Notes: a model not told the origin generated them from the sequence alone. A DNA stretch of 64,000 nt from an uncultured Oscillospiraceae bacterium (GCA_934561515.1 CAKTGM010000002.1:1-64000), one strand, 5' to 3'. Counted from the stretch's first letter, positions 50,124-62,219 are shown. Numbers and translations: made by a program.

Positions 50124-52760
50124 ATGAGCAAAAAGTATGTCTACCTGTTCTCGGAAGGCAACGCGAGCATGCGTGAGCTTCTGGGCGGCAAGGGCGCGAA
50201 CCTCGCCGAGATGACCAACATCGGTCTGCCCGTCCCCCAGGGCTTCACCATCACCACCGAGGCCTGCACCCAGTATTATGAGGACGGCCGCAAGATCAAC
50301 GACGAGATCATGTCCCAGATCATGGAGTTCGTCGGCAAGATGGAGGAGATCAACGGCAAGAAGTTCGGCGATCTGAAGAACCCCCTGCTCGTCTCCGTCC
50401 GCTCCGGCGCACGCGCTTCCATGCCCGGCATGATGGATACCATCCTGAACCTCGGCCTGAACGACGAGGTCGTTGCCGCCATGATCGCGGGCAACCCCGA
50501 CCCCAACTTCGAGCGTTTCGTTTACGACTCCTATCGCCGCTTCATCCAGATGTTCTCCGACGTCGTCATGGAGGTGGGCAAGAAGTACTTTGAGCAGCTC
50601 ATCGACGCGATGAAGGAAAAGCGCGGCGTCAAGCTCGACGTTGAGCTGACCGCTGCCGACCTCAAGGAGCTTGCCGAGCAGTTCAAGGCCGAGTACAAGC
50701 AGCAGATCGGCGAGGACTTCCCCTCCGACCCCAAGACCCAGCTCTACGAGGCCATCCGCGCCGTGTTCCGCTCCTGGGACAACCCGCGCGCGAACGTCTA
50801 TCGCCGCGACAACGACATCCCCTATTCCTGGGGCACTGCCGTCAACGTCATGCCGATGGTCTTCGGCAACCTGAACGAGAATTCCGGTACCGGCGTTGCC
50901 TTCACCCGTGACCCCGCCACCGGCGAGAAGAAGCTCATGGGCGAGTTCCTGACCAACGCCCAGGGCGAGGACGTCGTCGCCGGCGTCCGCACCCCGATGC
51001 CCATCTCCCAGATGGAGGCGAAGTTCCCCCAGGCCTACGCCGACTTTGTCAAGGTCTGCGACCTGCTCGAGGATCACTACCGCGATATGCAGGACATGGA
51101 GTTCACCGTTGAAAACGGCAAGCTCTATATGCTCCAGTGCCGCAGCGGCAAGCGCACCGCGCAGGCAGCTCTCAAGATCGCCTGCGACCTTGTCGACGAG
51201 GGTATGATCGACGAGAAGAAGGCCGTCTCCATGATCGAGCCCCGCAACCTCGACACCCTGCTCCATCCCCAGTTCGACGCTGCCGCGCTCAAGGCGGCTC
51301 CCGCCATCGGCAAGGCGCTGCCCGCCTCCCCCGGCGCTGCCTGCGGCAAGATCGTCTTCTCCGCTGAGGATGCCAAGGAGTGGCAGGAGCGCGGCGAGAA
51401 GGTCGTTCTCGTCCGTCTCGAGACCTCCCCGGAGGACATCGAGGGCATGAAGGCTGCTCAGGGCATCCTGACCGTCCGCGGCGGTATGACCTCCCACGCG
51501 GCTGTCGTCGCGCGCGGCATGGGTAAGTGCTGCGTCTCCGGCTGCGGCGAGATCAAGATGGACGAGGAGAACAAGAAGTTCGAGCTCGCCGGCAAGACCT
51601 ATCACGAGGGCGACTTCATCTCTCTCGACGGTTCCACCGGCAACATCTACGACGGCATCATCCCCACGGTCGACGCCACCATCGGCGGCGAGTTCGGCCG
51701 CGTTATGGCTTGGGCCGACAAGTATCGCCGTCTGGGCGTTCGCACCAACGCCGATAACCCGCACGATACCGAGCAGGCCGTGAAGTTCGGCGCCGAGGGC
51801 ATTGGCCTTTGCCGCACCGAGCATATGTTCTTCCAGCCCGACCGTATCCCCGCCATCCGCGAAATGATCTGCTCCGACACCGTCGAGCAGCGCGAGAAGG
51901 CCCTCGCCAAGCTCGAGCCGATGCAGCAGGGCGACTTTGAGGCCATGTATATCGCCCTCGAGGGCCGTCCGATGACCGTCCGCTTCCTCGATCCCCCCCT
52001 GCACGAGTTCGTTCCCACCGACGAAGCTGACATTGCCAAGCTCGCCAAGGACATGGGTAAGAGCGTCGAGGAGATCAAGAACATCATCGCCTCCCTGCAC
52101 GAGTTCAACCCCATGATGGGTCACCGCGGCTGCCGTCTGGACGTCACCTTCCCCGAGATCGCTGCCATGCAGACCCGCGCGGTCATCAAGGCTGCGCTCA
52201 ACGTCAGCGCCGCGCACCCCGAGTGGAACATGGTCCCCGAGATCATGATCCCGCTCGTTGGCGAGGTCAAGGAGCTCAAGTACGTCAAGGACGTTGTCGT
52301 CGAGATCGCTGACAAGCTGATCGCCGAGGCCGGCAGCTCCATGAAGTACAAGGTCGGTACCATGATCGAGATCCCGCGCGCCGCTCTGACCGCGGACGAG
52401 ATCGCCAAGGAGGCAGACTTCTTCTCCTTCGGCACCAACGACCTCACCCAGATGACCTTCGGCTTCAGCCGTGACGACGCCGGCAAGTTCCTCGGCGCGT
52501 ACTACGACAAGAAGATCTACGAGAGCGATCCCTTCGCCCGTATCGACCAGACCGGCGTTGGCAAGCTCGTTGACATGGCCGTGAAGCTCGGCCGCGAGAC
52601 CAATCCCCACATCCACCTCGGCATCTGCGGCGAGCACGGCGGCGACCCCATGTCCGTCGAGTTCTGCCACAAGGTGGGTCTGGACTATGTCTCCTGCAGC
52701 CCGTTCCGCGTGCCCATCGCCCGCCTCGCCGCCGCTCAGGCTGCCATCAAGGAGATGTAA
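50124..52760 (+). CDS. ppdK: pyruvate, phosphate dikinase
   Basis: An 878-residue enzyme that interconverts PEP, AMP and PPi with pyruvate, ATP and Pi; in anaerobic Clostridia it can run glycolytically to conserve energy. The domains are an ATP grasp (LLGGKGANLAEM; RSGARASMPGMMDT), a swivelling phospho-His domain with GGMTSHAAVVARGMGK (about residue 455), and a PEP/pyruvate barrel ending GICGEHGGDP...CSPFRVPIARLAAAQA. The ATG follows TGGAGGAAA. Strong codon bias fits high expression. Confidence 0.97.
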   Translation: MSKKYVYLFSEGNASMRELLGGKGANLAEMTNIGLPVPQGFTITTEACTQYYEDGRKINDEIMSQIMEFVGKMEEINGKKFGDLKNPLLVSVRSGARASMPGMMDTILNLGLNDEVVAAMIAGNPDPNFERFVYDSYRRFIQMFSDVVMEVGKKYFEQLIDAMKEKRGVKLDVELTAADLKELAEQFKAEYKQQIGEDFPSDPKTQLYEAIRAVFRSWDNPRANVYRRDNDIPYSWGTAVNVMPMVFGNLNENSGTGVAFTRDPATGEKKLMGEFLTNAQGEDVVAGVRTPMPISQMEAKFPQAYADFVKVCDLLEDHYRDMQDMEFTVENGKLYMLQCRSGKRTAQAALKIACDLVDEGMIDEKKAVSMIEPRNLDTLLHPQFDAAALKAAPAIGKALPASPGAACGKIVFSAEDAKEWQERGEKVVLVRLETSPEDIEGMKAAQGILTVRGGMTSHAAVVARGMGKCCVSGCGEIKMDEENKKFELAGKTYHEGDFISLDGSTGNIYDGIIPTVDATIGGEFGRVMAWADKYRRLGVRTNADNPHDTEQAVKFGAEGIGLCRTEHMFFQPDRIPAIREMICSDTVEQREKALAKLEPMQQGDFEAMYIALEGRPMTVRFLDPPLHEFVPTDEADIAKLAKDMGKSVEEIKNIIASLHEFNPMMGHRGCRLDVTFPEIAAMQTRAVIKAALNVSAAHPEWNMVPEIMIPLVGEVKELKYVKDVVVEIADKLIAEAGSSMKYKVGTMIEIPRAALTADEIAKEADFFSFGTNDLTQMTFGFSRDDAGKFLGAYYDKKIYESDPFARIDQTGVGKLVDMAVKLGRETNPHIHLGICGEHGGDPMSVEFCHKVGLDYVSCSPFRVPIARLAAAQAAIKEM

Positions 52761-52790
52761 TTCTCCCTGCGCGGGCATCCGATAAACGCA

Positions 52791-52828
52791 AAAAGAAGCT
52801 CCCGGCCCTCGGCCGGGAGCTTCTTTTA
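52791..52828 (+). terminator. ppdK terminator
   Basis: A perfect 17-bp stem (52791-52807 with 52811-52827, loop CTC) rich in GC, with terminal T4. Confidence 0.88.
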
Positions 52829-52865
52829 CATTTTGGAGTCTTTGAAAGGCCGGTGCGGCTTTTCC

Positions 52866-54269
52866 TCAGCCGCCGAAGATCAGGCTGCCAAGGCCCGTGG
52901 AGGTCAGAAACAGGACGAGCATGACCACGGGCACAATGTACTTCATCATCGCGCTGTAGAGCTTTGCCCTGCCGAAGTGCTCGCCGTTTTTCTCGACCTC
53001 GGCGATGATCCACTTCGGCCCCACGACCCAGCCGATGAGGATGCTCGTCAGCAGGCTGATGAAGGGCATGAGGAAGCTGTTGCTGATGTAGTCCATCACG
53101 TCGAGCAGCTGCGCGGTCGAGCCGTTGGGCAGCGGCAGCTCAAAGTAGAGCGCGTTGTAGCCAAGGCAGATGAGAACTGCCGTTGCGAGCGAGTAGATGC
53201 CGACGATGGCGCACATCTGCCGGCGCGACTTGTGGAAAAGCTCCATGCAGTTGGCAACGAGCGTCTCCATGACGGACACGCAGCTCGTCAGCGCGGCAAA
53301 GCCGAGGGCGAGGAAGAACACCGCGCCGATGACGCGGCCCACGCCGCCCATCGCGGCGAAGACCTTCGGCAGGCTGATGAACGTCAGGCTTGGGCCGCTG
53401 GCCATGCCCTCGGTGCCGAGGAAGACATAGACCGCCGGGATGATCATAAGGCCCGCGAGGAAGGCAACGCCCGTGTCGAAGATCTCGATCTGGTTGTTGG
53501 CCTTGCTGAGATCAACGTCGTCCTTGACATAGCTGCCGTAGGTGATCATGATGCCCATGCTCACGCTGAGGGAGAAGAAGAGCTGGCTCATCGCGTCGAG
53601 CACGATGTTCAGAAAGCGCTGGACGGTCAGGCCCGTAAAGTCGGGCGTGATGTAGACAAGGAAGCCCTCCATGCCCGTGCGCGTCACGCCGCTCTCGTCC
53701 GTATAGCTGAGCGTGAGCGAGAAGATCGCAATGCCGATGATGAGCAGCAGCAGCCCCGGCATAATGTAGCGCGAGTACTTTTCAATGCCCTTTTCCACGC
53801 CCCGGTAAACGACCCACGCCGTCAGCGCGAGGAAGAGCAGCATGAAGACGATGGGGGAGACGGGGGAGGTGATGAAGGAGGTAAAAAAGCCGTCCTGCGC
53901 CGCCGCGTCGCCGCCCGAGAAGAGGTAGAGGGCGAAATACTTCGTGATCCAGCCGCCGATGACGGAGTAGTACGTCATGATGAGCGTGGGGACGAGGAAG
54001 GTGAGGTAGCCGAGGAAGCGCCACTTCTTGTTGAGCGTTGCGAAGGCGTTCAGCGCGTTCTGCTTGGTGCGGCGGCCGATGGCCACGTCGGTCGTCAGCA
54101 GGGCGAAGCCGAAGGTCAGCACCAGCACAAGGTAGATGAGCAGGAACAGGCCGCCGCCATCCTTGGCGCAGAGGTAGGGAAAGCGCCAGATGTTGCCGAC
54201 GCCCACCGCGCTGCCTGCCGCGGCCAGCACAAAACCGAGCGAGCCGCTGAAGCTGCTGCTTTTCTTCAT
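52866..54269 (-). CDS. neurotransmitter:sodium symporter family transporter
   Basis: A 467-residue NSS/SNF transporter with 11-12 helices and a LeuT fold. The first helix has GFVLAAAGSAVGVGNIWRFPYLC, the sodium/substrate site, and a later helix has SQLFFSLSVSMGIMITYGSY. Bacterial relatives import hydrophobic or aromatic amino acids with Na+. The starting ATG 54269 follows GAAAGAAGTG; upstream codons lack signal. Single gene, read toward the ppdK terminator, which may also stop it. Confidence 0.93.
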   Translation of the reverse strand: MKKSSSFSGSLGFVLAAAGSAVGVGNIWRFPYLCAKDGGGLFLLIYLVLVLTFGFALLTTDVAIGRRTKQNALNAFATLNKKWRFLGYLTFLVPTLIMTYYSVIGGWITKYFALYLFSGGDAAAQDGFFTSFITSPVSPIVFMLLFLALTAWVVYRGVEKGIEKYSRYIMPGLLLLIIGIAIFSLTLSYTDESGVTRTGMEGFLVYITPDFTGLTVQRFLNIVLDAMSQLFFSLSVSMGIMITYGSYVKDDVDLSKANNQIEIFDTGVAFLAGLMIIPAVYVFLGTEGMASGPSLTFISLPKVFAAMGGVGRVIGAVFFLALGFAALTSCVSVMETLVANCMELFHKSRRQMCAIVGIYSLATAVLICLGYNALYFELPLPNGSTAQLLDVMDYISNSFLMPFISLLTSILIGWVVGPKWIIAEVEKNGEHFGRAKLYSAMMKYIVPVVMLVLFLTSTGLGSLIFGG

Positions 54270-54383
54270 GTTGGATTCACTTCTTTCATGTAAATGTAAT
54301 ACTGGTGCCCTATTATAGCAGAAAGAATGGAATTGGCAAGAGGGGAAATGATGAAAATGCAGCATTTCTTGCAGAAATACGAA

Positions 54384-54420
54384 AAAATATCTCACCAACC
54401 CGCGGCTGGTGAGATATTTC
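54384..54420 (-). terminator. ftsH operon terminator
   Basis: AAATATCTCACCA (54386-54398) and TGGTGAGATATTT (54407-54419) form a 13-bp stem; the minus strand continues TTTTTCG. It ends the gdpP-to-ftsH operon. Confidence 0.85.
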
Positions 54421-54437
54421 ATTCATTCATGGAGCTA

Positions 54438-56291
<1,854 letters not shown>

Positions 56292-56343
56292 TGGGATATC
56301 CTCCTTGCACTGCAAAGGTAAAAAGCCTCAGCTGTTTTTTGAA

Positions 56344-56898
56344 TCAGTTCGAGTAGACCTCGGGCTTGAGCACGCCGATATAGGGCATATTGCGGTACTT
56401 CTGCGCATAGTCGAGGCCGTAACCGACGACGAATTCATCGGGTACTTCAAAGCCCGCAAGGTCGGCGGCGATGGGCTTTGCGCGGCGGGAGGGCTTGTCG
56501 AGCAGCGCCACGACCGTCACGCTGGCCGCGCCCTTGGTCATGAAGTAGTTCTTGAGGAAGTAGAGCGTGTTGCCGGAGTCGAGAATGTCCTCGATCACAA
56601 CGATATCGCGGCCCGTGATGTCCTGCTGGAGATCGTGCGTGATCTGCACCACGCCGGAGGAGGTCGTCGCGTTCTGGTAGGACGAAACGGCGATGAACTC
56701 GATGTCGCTCTTGAGCTGGCAGGCGCGCACGATGTCGGCCATGAAGATGAACGAGCCCTTCAGCACGCCGAGGAACAGAGGATTCTTGCCCTTCAGGCGC
56801 TCATAGAGCTCATCGCCCATCTCCTGCACGCGCGTTCTCAGCTGTTCTTCGGAATACAGTACCTTCAGAATGTCCTGATCCATATTGTTCTTAGCCAT
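56344..56898 (-). CDS. hpt: hypoxanthine phosphoribosyltransferase
   Basis: A 184-residue purine-salvage enzyme with the PRPP motif VVIEDILDSGNTL, GVLKGSFIFMADIVR and the C-terminal DYAQKYRNMPYIGVL. I chose ATG 56898 (GGAG 9 bases upstream); ATG 56913 is weaker. The tilS-hpt-ftsH order is conserved in Firmicutes. Confidence 0.95.
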   Translation of the reverse strand: MAKNNMDQDILKVLYSEEQLRTRVQEMGDELYERLKGKNPLFLGVLKGSFIFMADIVRACQLKSDIEFIAVSSYQNATTSSGVVQITHDLQQDITGRDIVVIEDILDSGNTLYFLKNYFMTKGAASVTVVALLDKPSRRAKPIAADLAGFEVPDEFVVGYGLDYAQKYRNMPYIGVLKPEVYSN

Positions 56899-56975
56899 AG
56901 CTTTTTTCTCCATTTTCTTTATATTCGTGTTGCTTGTATCGGATGCGGCGTTCCGCCGCGAGCGTGCAGAATGAT

Positions 56976-58304
56976 TCAAAGCGGGACGATGCGCACAAAG
57001 CGCGCCTCCTCCTTGCTCTGCGGCAGGAAGGAAACGTCCGTTCCCAACCGCCAGACGGCGGCGAGCCGGCCGCCCAGGTAAATTGCGGGCAGCGTGTCGC
57101 GCTCGGGCAGTGCGATCTTTTTGTCCACGCACAGGCGCTTGACGCTGCGCGCGCCGTTCGCGCCCTCGAGCGTCAAACGCGCGGAGAGATCGCAGGGGGC
57201 AGCGAGGAATCCTTCGCCCGCCTTCGCTGCGCGGAGCGTCAGCCCCTCGCCCTGCGGATATCGCAGCAGCGTCAGCTCGAAGTTTCCCCAGCGCAGGGGA
57301 ACGCCCTCCGTAAGCGCCGCTCTTTGCGGCGCGGCGGGGGAGAGGGACATGGTAAAAAGACCGTCTGCCATGCGGACGGTCGCCCCGCGCGGCAGCGCGA
57401 GCTGCCGGGCCGCCGCGTCGTCTCTTTGTGCGAGTGCGAGAACGGCGCTCAGCGTTTCGCGGCCAATGTCCCGTCGCCCGACGCCGCTCTCGTCCGCCAT
57501 GCGCAGCACAGCGCGCGCCTGCACCGATGCATCGAACACGCGGAAGGCTGCAAGCGGCAGCGAAATGCCTCCCTCTTTCCGCACTGCGGCGGAGAGAAGC
57601 TTATCTGCCTGCCGCTCGATCGAATCGTCGAGCGAAGCAAGCGAGCGCGCCGTTGCGGCGATGTGTTCGCCTGCACGGGGATTGATCTCACGAAGGCGGG
57701 GCAGAATTTCAAGGCGCAGATAATTTCGCGCGGCAGCGTTCGGGTCTGCGTTCGTGCGGTCCTCAACGTGCGGGATGCCGTGAGAGCGCGCGTAGGCGGC
57801 AAGCTCCGCGCGCGTCTGCTCCAGAAAGGGGCGGACGAGGCCATCCTGCTTTGGGCGCATGGCGCAAAGCCCGCGCAGATCCGTCCCGCGGACGAGGTTC
57901 AGAAGCACCGTTTCGGCGTTGTCGTCCGCGTGATGCGCCAGCGCAAGCTGCGCATTCAGGGCTTTCGCCGTTTCGCGCAGAAAGGCATAGCGCAGGTCGC
58001 GCGCGGCCTCCTCCTCGCTCTTCCCCGTCGCCCGCGCGTGCGCGCGCACGTCGCCGGAGCCTGCGTAGAAGGGAACGCCCTCCTTTTCGCACCACGCGCG
58101 GACGAAGGCCTCGTCACGCGCGGCCTCTTCGCCGCGCAGACGGTGGTTGAAGTGCGCGCAGCAGACCGCATAGCCCTGCGCGCGCAGGAAGTGCAGCAGG
58201 CACATCGAGTCCACGCCGCCGGACACGGCGGCGAGCACGGGGCGGCCTTTTTCGAGATACTGCGCGCAGAGCGCACTTGCCCGCGGCAGCTCAGTCCTCT
58301 TCAT
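56976..58304 (-). CDS. tilS: tRNA(Ile)-lysidine synthetase
   Basis: A 442-residue PP-loop ligase that modifies C34 of tRNA-Ile(CAU) to lysidine. The signature SGGVDSMCLLHFL (residues 28-40), AHFNHRLRGEEA and AHHADDNAETVLLNL are present, with the C-terminal TilS domain. The start overlaps the dnaB end by 14 bp. Confidence 0.94.
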   Translation of the reverse strand: MKRTELPRASALCAQYLEKGRPVLAAVSGGVDSMCLLHFLRAQGYAVCCAHFNHRLRGEEAARDEAFVRAWCEKEGVPFYAGSGDVRAHARATGKSEEEAARDLRYAFLRETAKALNAQLALAHHADDNAETVLLNLVRGTDLRGLCAMRPKQDGLVRPFLEQTRAELAAYARSHGIPHVEDRTNADPNAAARNYLRLEILPRLREINPRAGEHIAATARSLASLDDSIERQADKLLSAAVRKEGGISLPLAAFRVFDASVQARAVLRMADESGVGRRDIGRETLSAVLALAQRDDAAARQLALPRGATVRMADGLFTMSLSPAAPQRAALTEGVPLRWGNFELTLLRYPQGEGLTLRAAKAGEGFLAAPCDLSARLTLEGANGARSVKRLCVDKKIALPERDTLPAIYLGGRLAAVWRLGTDVSFLPQSKEEARFVRIVPL

Positions 58305-59637
58305 GGCGGTAGTCGAGAGAGGAGAAGGTCGTATACTGCGGCGACCAGGCGAGCTCTACCTTGCCCGTTTCGCCGTGGCGGTTCTTGGCGAGGATGCACT
58401 CGGCGATGTTGCGCTTTTCCGAGTCCTCATTATAGTAGTCGTCGCGGTAGAGGAACATGACGATGTCCGCGTCCTGCTCGATGGCGCCCGATTCACGAAG
58501 GTCGGAGAGCATGGGGCGCTTGTCCTCGCGCTTTTCGTTCGCACGCGAGAGCTGCGAGAGACACAGCACGGGCACTTGCAGCTCCTTTGCCATGATCTTG
58601 AGCATACGGGAAATGTCGCTGACCACCTGCTGGCGGCTCTCGCCGCTGTAGCCCTTCGTGCCGGAGGAGGCCATCAGCTGCAAGTAGTCGATGACGACGA
58701 GACCCAGATTGTCGATGCGGCGGCACTTGGCGTTCATGTCCGCGGCGGTGAGCAGGGGATTGTCGTCAATGAGAATGTCGAGCCCCGAGAGGATCGAGGC
58801 GGCGTTTGCGATGTTGACCCAGTCCTGCTCGCGCAGGTTGCCCGTCACGAGCCGCTGGTTTTCGACCGTCGCCTGATTGGACAGAATGCGCGTGACGAGC
58901 TGCTCGCGCGACATTTCGAGCGAGAAGATGGCCACCGCCTGCCCGCTCGCGCGGGCGACATTGAGCGCAAGGTTCAGCGCCATACTGGTCTTACCCATAC
59001 CGGGACGCGCGGCCAGCAGCACAAGGTCTGATTTATTGAGACCGTTCATCTTATCGTCGAGCACGCCAAAGCCTGTGGAAAGGCCCGGCAGCGTCTTGCC
59101 GCCGTTCGCGCTCAGCTCGCTCAAGTGGTCGAGCACGCCCTGGAGCACCACGCCGATGCTCGTCATGCTCTGCGCGCTGCGCCCGCGGCGCACGGCGTAG
59201 ATCTTCTGCTCCGCCGCGTCGAGCACGCCGGAGGCGCCGCCCGTGCCGTCCTGCACCATGGAGGAGATCTCCCCCGCCGCGGTGTAGAGCGCGCGCAGCA
59301 GCGCCTTGTCGCGCACGATGCCGACGTATTCCATCACGTTTGCGCTCGTGGGCGTCACGTCCATGAGCTGGGCGAGGTACGGGCGCGTGGTGTTTTCATC
59401 GTAGGTGCCGTTTTTCTCCATCTCGCCCGCGACGGTCACGCCGTCGATGGGCTTGGAGTAGACGAACATGGAGTAGATCGTCTCGAAGATCTCGCGGTTC
59501 TGCTTTAGGTAAAAATCGTCGGGGCGGAGCTGCTCCATCACGTCCTTGACGCAGTTTGCGTCGATGAGCATCGAGCCGATGACGGCCTGCTCCGCCTCGA
59601 GGGAGTGAGGCATCTGCCGGTAGAAGATATCCTCCAC
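58291..59637 (-). CDS. dnaB: replicative DNA helicase
   Basis: A 448-residue hexameric helicase with an N-terminal domain (PHSLEAEQAVIGSMLID), RecA-like core with Walker A ARPGMGKTS and Walker B VVIDYLQLM, and Gln/Arg motifs (SQLSRANEKREDKRPMLSDLRESGAIEQDAD). The start is GTG 59637, with AAGGAGG 8 bases upstream. It is third in the operon after gdpP and rplI. Confidence 0.96.
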   Translation of the reverse strand: MEDIFYRQMPHSLEAEQAVIGSMLIDANCVKDVMEQLRPDDFYLKQNREIFETIYSMFVYSKPIDGVTVAGEMEKNGTYDENTTRPYLAQLMDVTPTSANVMEYVGIVRDKALLRALYTAAGEISSMVQDGTGGASGVLDAAEQKIYAVRRGRSAQSMTSIGVVLQGVLDHLSELSANGGKTLPGLSTGFGVLDDKMNGLNKSDLVLLAARPGMGKTSMALNLALNVARASGQAVAIFSLEMSREQLVTRILSNQATVENQRLVTGNLREQDWVNIANAASILSGLDILIDDNPLLTAADMNAKCRRIDNLGLVVIDYLQLMASSGTKGYSGESRQQVVSDISRMLKIMAKELQVPVLCLSQLSRANEKREDKRPMLSDLRESGAIEQDADIVMFLYRDDYYNEDSEKRNIAECILAKNRHGETGKVELAWSPQYTTFSSLDYRHEED

Positions 59638-59674
59638 GTAGAAGCCCTCCTTATCGCGTAATGTTGCGCCTTTT

Positions 59675-60121
59675 TTACTCCTCGCTCACGCTGACGGAGA
59701 ACTTGGCGCTGACCTCGTAGCCGAGCTTTGCCTTCACTTCATAAGTGCCGTAGGCCTTGATGGGCTCGTCGAGCACGATCTTCTGCTTGGGTACGTCGAG
59801 CCGGAACTGGCTCATAAGTCCCTCGGAGATCTCCTTGCTCGTGATGGCGCCGAAGAGCTTGCCCTCCTTGCCGCCCTTGGCCGTGAGCTTCACGGTCACG
59901 CTCTTGAGCTTCGCGCCCATCTCAACGGCGGCCTGACGGTTCGCGGCTTCCTCGGCTCTGCGGGCCTTTTCCTTCAGGTTCATGGTGTTGATCGCGTCGG
60001 CCGTGGCGAGCACGGCGAGCTTGCGCGGCAGCAGGAAGTTTCTGGCGTAGCCTTCGGCTGCGTCGATGAGCTGGCCCTTCTTGCCCTGACCTCTGACGTC
60101 CTGCGTTAAAATGACTTTCAT
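59675..60121 (-). CDS. rplI: 50S ribosomal protein bL9
   Basis: A 148-residue protein starting MKVILTQDVRGQGKKGQLIDAAEGYARNFLLP (quoted in part as the bL9 signature GQGKKG...GYARNFLLP), then the long connecting helix and C-terminal rRNA-binding domain. The ATG follows AAGGAGGAC. It sits 24 bp after gdpP. Confidence 0.97.
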   Translation of the reverse strand: MKVILTQDVRGQGKKGQLIDAAEGYARNFLLPRKLAVLATADAINTMNLKEKARRAEEAANRQAAVEMGAKLKSVTVKLTAKGGKEGKLFGAITSKEISEGLMSQFRLDVPKQKIVLDEPIKAYGTYEVKAKLGYEVSAKFSVSVSEE

Positions 60122-60145
60122 GTGTATGTCCTCCTTATGGGTGAT

Positions 60146-62137
60146 TTACTCTTCTGTATATTCGTCGATGGCGGTGAGCAGACGCTCGCGCACCTCGTCC
60201 ACGGTGGCGTCAGCCACCTGTCCGCCGGCGGTGGTGGAATTTCCGCCGCCGCCGAGCTTTTCCATGATGAACTGCACGTTGATCTCGCCGAGCGAGCGCG
60301 CGGAAAGGTTCACGCCCGTGCCGAGCTTGAAGAGAACGAACGAGGCGTGGATGCCCGAGAGCGTCAATAGCTCGTCGGCCGCCTTGGCCGCCGTCACGCG
60401 GTCGATCTCCTTTTCGACCGCCGCCACCGCAATGTCGCCGTGGACGAGCTCTGCATGGCGGATGATGTCGTAGCGCTCGATCATGCCGGCAAGGTCGCTC
60501 TGGAAGAGGCGTTGCACATCCGAGGTGTCCGCGCCCGCGCGGCGCAGGAAGGCGGCGGCCTCGAAGGTGCGCCCGCCGGTGCGCATCGTAAAGTTCTTCG
60601 TGTCGAGCACGATGCCCGCGAGCAGCGCCTCGGACTCCGCGCGAAGCAGGTCGGTGGGGTCGGCGAGGTACTGCAAAAGCTCCGTGACAAGCTCGGACGC
60701 GCTCGAGGCGTAGGGCTCGTGGAAGTTGAGCGCGGCGGATTCAATGTAATTGGCGGCTCTTCTGTGGTGGTCGATGACCGCCACGCGGTTGCACGCGTCG
60801 AGCAGCTGCTCGGATTCGACAAAGTCGGGGCGGTTGGTGTCCACCACAACGAGCAGCGCGCCGGGCTGGGCGGAGATGAAAGCGTCGCTCCCGGAGATGA
60901 ACACATCCTTATACTCGGGCAGGGAGGCGAGCTTTGTGAGGATGGGCTTTGCAACGTTGTCCTCCATGTCGATGACGATCTGCGCCTTCTTGCCGCGCTT
61001 GCGCGCGATGCAGCAGATGCCCGCCGCCGCGCCGACGGCGTCCATGTCCGCGTGCTTGTGGCCCATGACGAAGATCTGCCCCGCGTCGGAGATGAGCTCG
61101 CCGAGGGCGTTGGCCATCACGCGGGATTTGACCTTCGTGCGCTTTTCGGTGGATTTCGACTTGCCGCCGTAGAACTCAAAGTCGAGGCGGTTGCGCACAA
61201 CGACCTGGTCGCCGCCGCGCGAGAGCGCCATTTCGATCGAGAGCATGGCGTTCTGGTAGAGCGTTTCATAGTCGTCCACATCCTTGCCCACGCCGATCGA
61301 GAGCGTCGCGGCCACGCCGTCCTCGGTGACGACGCTTCGCACCGTGTCGAGCACGGAGAATTTGCCCTCGAGCAGCTTCTGATACTCCTGCTCGGTCGTG
61401 ACGAGCATATAGCGGTTGCGGTCGAACTTGCGCAGCAGGCTGTGGGAGTCGGTGAGCCATGCGCTGAGCTTTTCGTCGATGGCGGCGAGCACTGCGCTGC
61501 GCGAGGCCTCGCTGCCGGCCTTCATCAGCTCTTCATAGTTGTCGATGACGATGACCGACACGATGGGGCGGCGGCTCTCGTTCTCCTCGCGCAGCGCGTC
61601 CTGCTCGGTCACATCCATCCAGTAGGTCGTTGCGAGAAGACCCTGCCCGCCGCGGCGGGAGGAGGGATGACTCAGGTTGCCGAACACGCGGAAGTGCCGC
61701 CCGCCGAGCATGACCGTTTCGGGGCATTCGCTCTTGCCCTCGAGCAGCCAGTGGGTCGGGAAATCGGGCAGGACATCGTCAACGCGGTTGTCGAAGATGT
61801 CCTCCTGCACGCCCGTGAGCTGCAAAAAGCTGTCGTTGCTCCAGAGGATCTCCTGCGTGTCGGGGCGGAAGACCATCATCGCAAACGGGGCCGAGAGCAT
61901 CGAGGCCTTGTCGGCCGAGGTCATATCGTCGGTCATGTCGTCGATGTAGCGGCGGATACCCTCGCGGCGCTTCTGCGCCGTGTGGCGGAAGTACCACAGG
62001 AGGAATGTGACCGCCGCGGCCTCGCACACGGCGAGCGGAACGTTCACGCGCAGCGTGACGGCGGCAAATAGAAAGCCGACGACAAAGTAGAGCCGGAAGC
62101 TGGGGTCCACCAGCTTGCTGATCTTTTTGTTCTTCAT
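60146..62137 (-). CDS. gdpP: cyclic-di-AMP phosphodiesterase GdpP
   Basis: A 663-residue protein with two N-terminal membrane helices (about 15-50), a PAS-like domain (about 80-170), a degenerate GGDEF (about 175-305) and a DHH-DHHA1 catalytic module with MGHKHADMDAVGAA, VVVDTNRPD and VIDHHRRA. It hydrolyses c-di-AMP, which controls potassium, osmotic and wall homeostasis. The C-terminal GGGGNSTTAGGQ is intact. ATG 62137 begins the family's usual start. First gene of the gdpP-rplI-dnaB-tilS-hpt-ftsH unit. Confidence 0.95.
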   Translation of the reverse strand: MKNKKISKLVDPSFRLYFVVGFLFAAVTLRVNVPLAVCEAAAVTFLLWYFRHTAQKRREGIRRYIDDMTDDMTSADKASMLSAPFAMMVFRPDTQEILWSNDSFLQLTGVQEDIFDNRVDDVLPDFPTHWLLEGKSECPETVMLGGRHFRVFGNLSHPSSRRGGQGLLATTYWMDVTEQDALREENESRRPIVSVIVIDNYEELMKAGSEASRSAVLAAIDEKLSAWLTDSHSLLRKFDRNRYMLVTTEQEYQKLLEGKFSVLDTVRSVVTEDGVAATLSIGVGKDVDDYETLYQNAMLSIEMALSRGGDQVVVRNRLDFEFYGGKSKSTEKRTKVKSRVMANALGELISDAGQIFVMGHKHADMDAVGAAAGICCIARKRGKKAQIVIDMEDNVAKPILTKLASLPEYKDVFISGSDAFISAQPGALLVVVDTNRPDFVESEQLLDACNRVAVIDHHRRAANYIESAALNFHEPYASSASELVTELLQYLADPTDLLRAESEALLAGIVLDTKNFTMRTGGRTFEAAAFLRRAGADTSDVQRLFQSDLAGMIERYDIIRHAELVHGDIAVAAVEKEIDRVTAAKAADELLTLSGIHASFVLFKLGTGVNLSARSLGEINVQFIMEKLGGGGNSTTAGGQVADATVDEVRERLLTAIDEYTEE

Positions 62138-62189
62138 AAGGGGCTGCCTCCCGTCCGGATAATGATTGCACAGGGGAATAATCCATTTC

Positions 62190-62219
62190 ATTATAGCACG
62201 CCGCATGGAGCGGTGACAA
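62190..62219 (-). promoter_or_regulatory. gdpP operon promoter
   Basis: On the minus strand TTGTCA (62214-62219) and TATAAT (62190-62195) are 18 bp apart, about 50 bp upstream of the ATG. Confidence 0.7.
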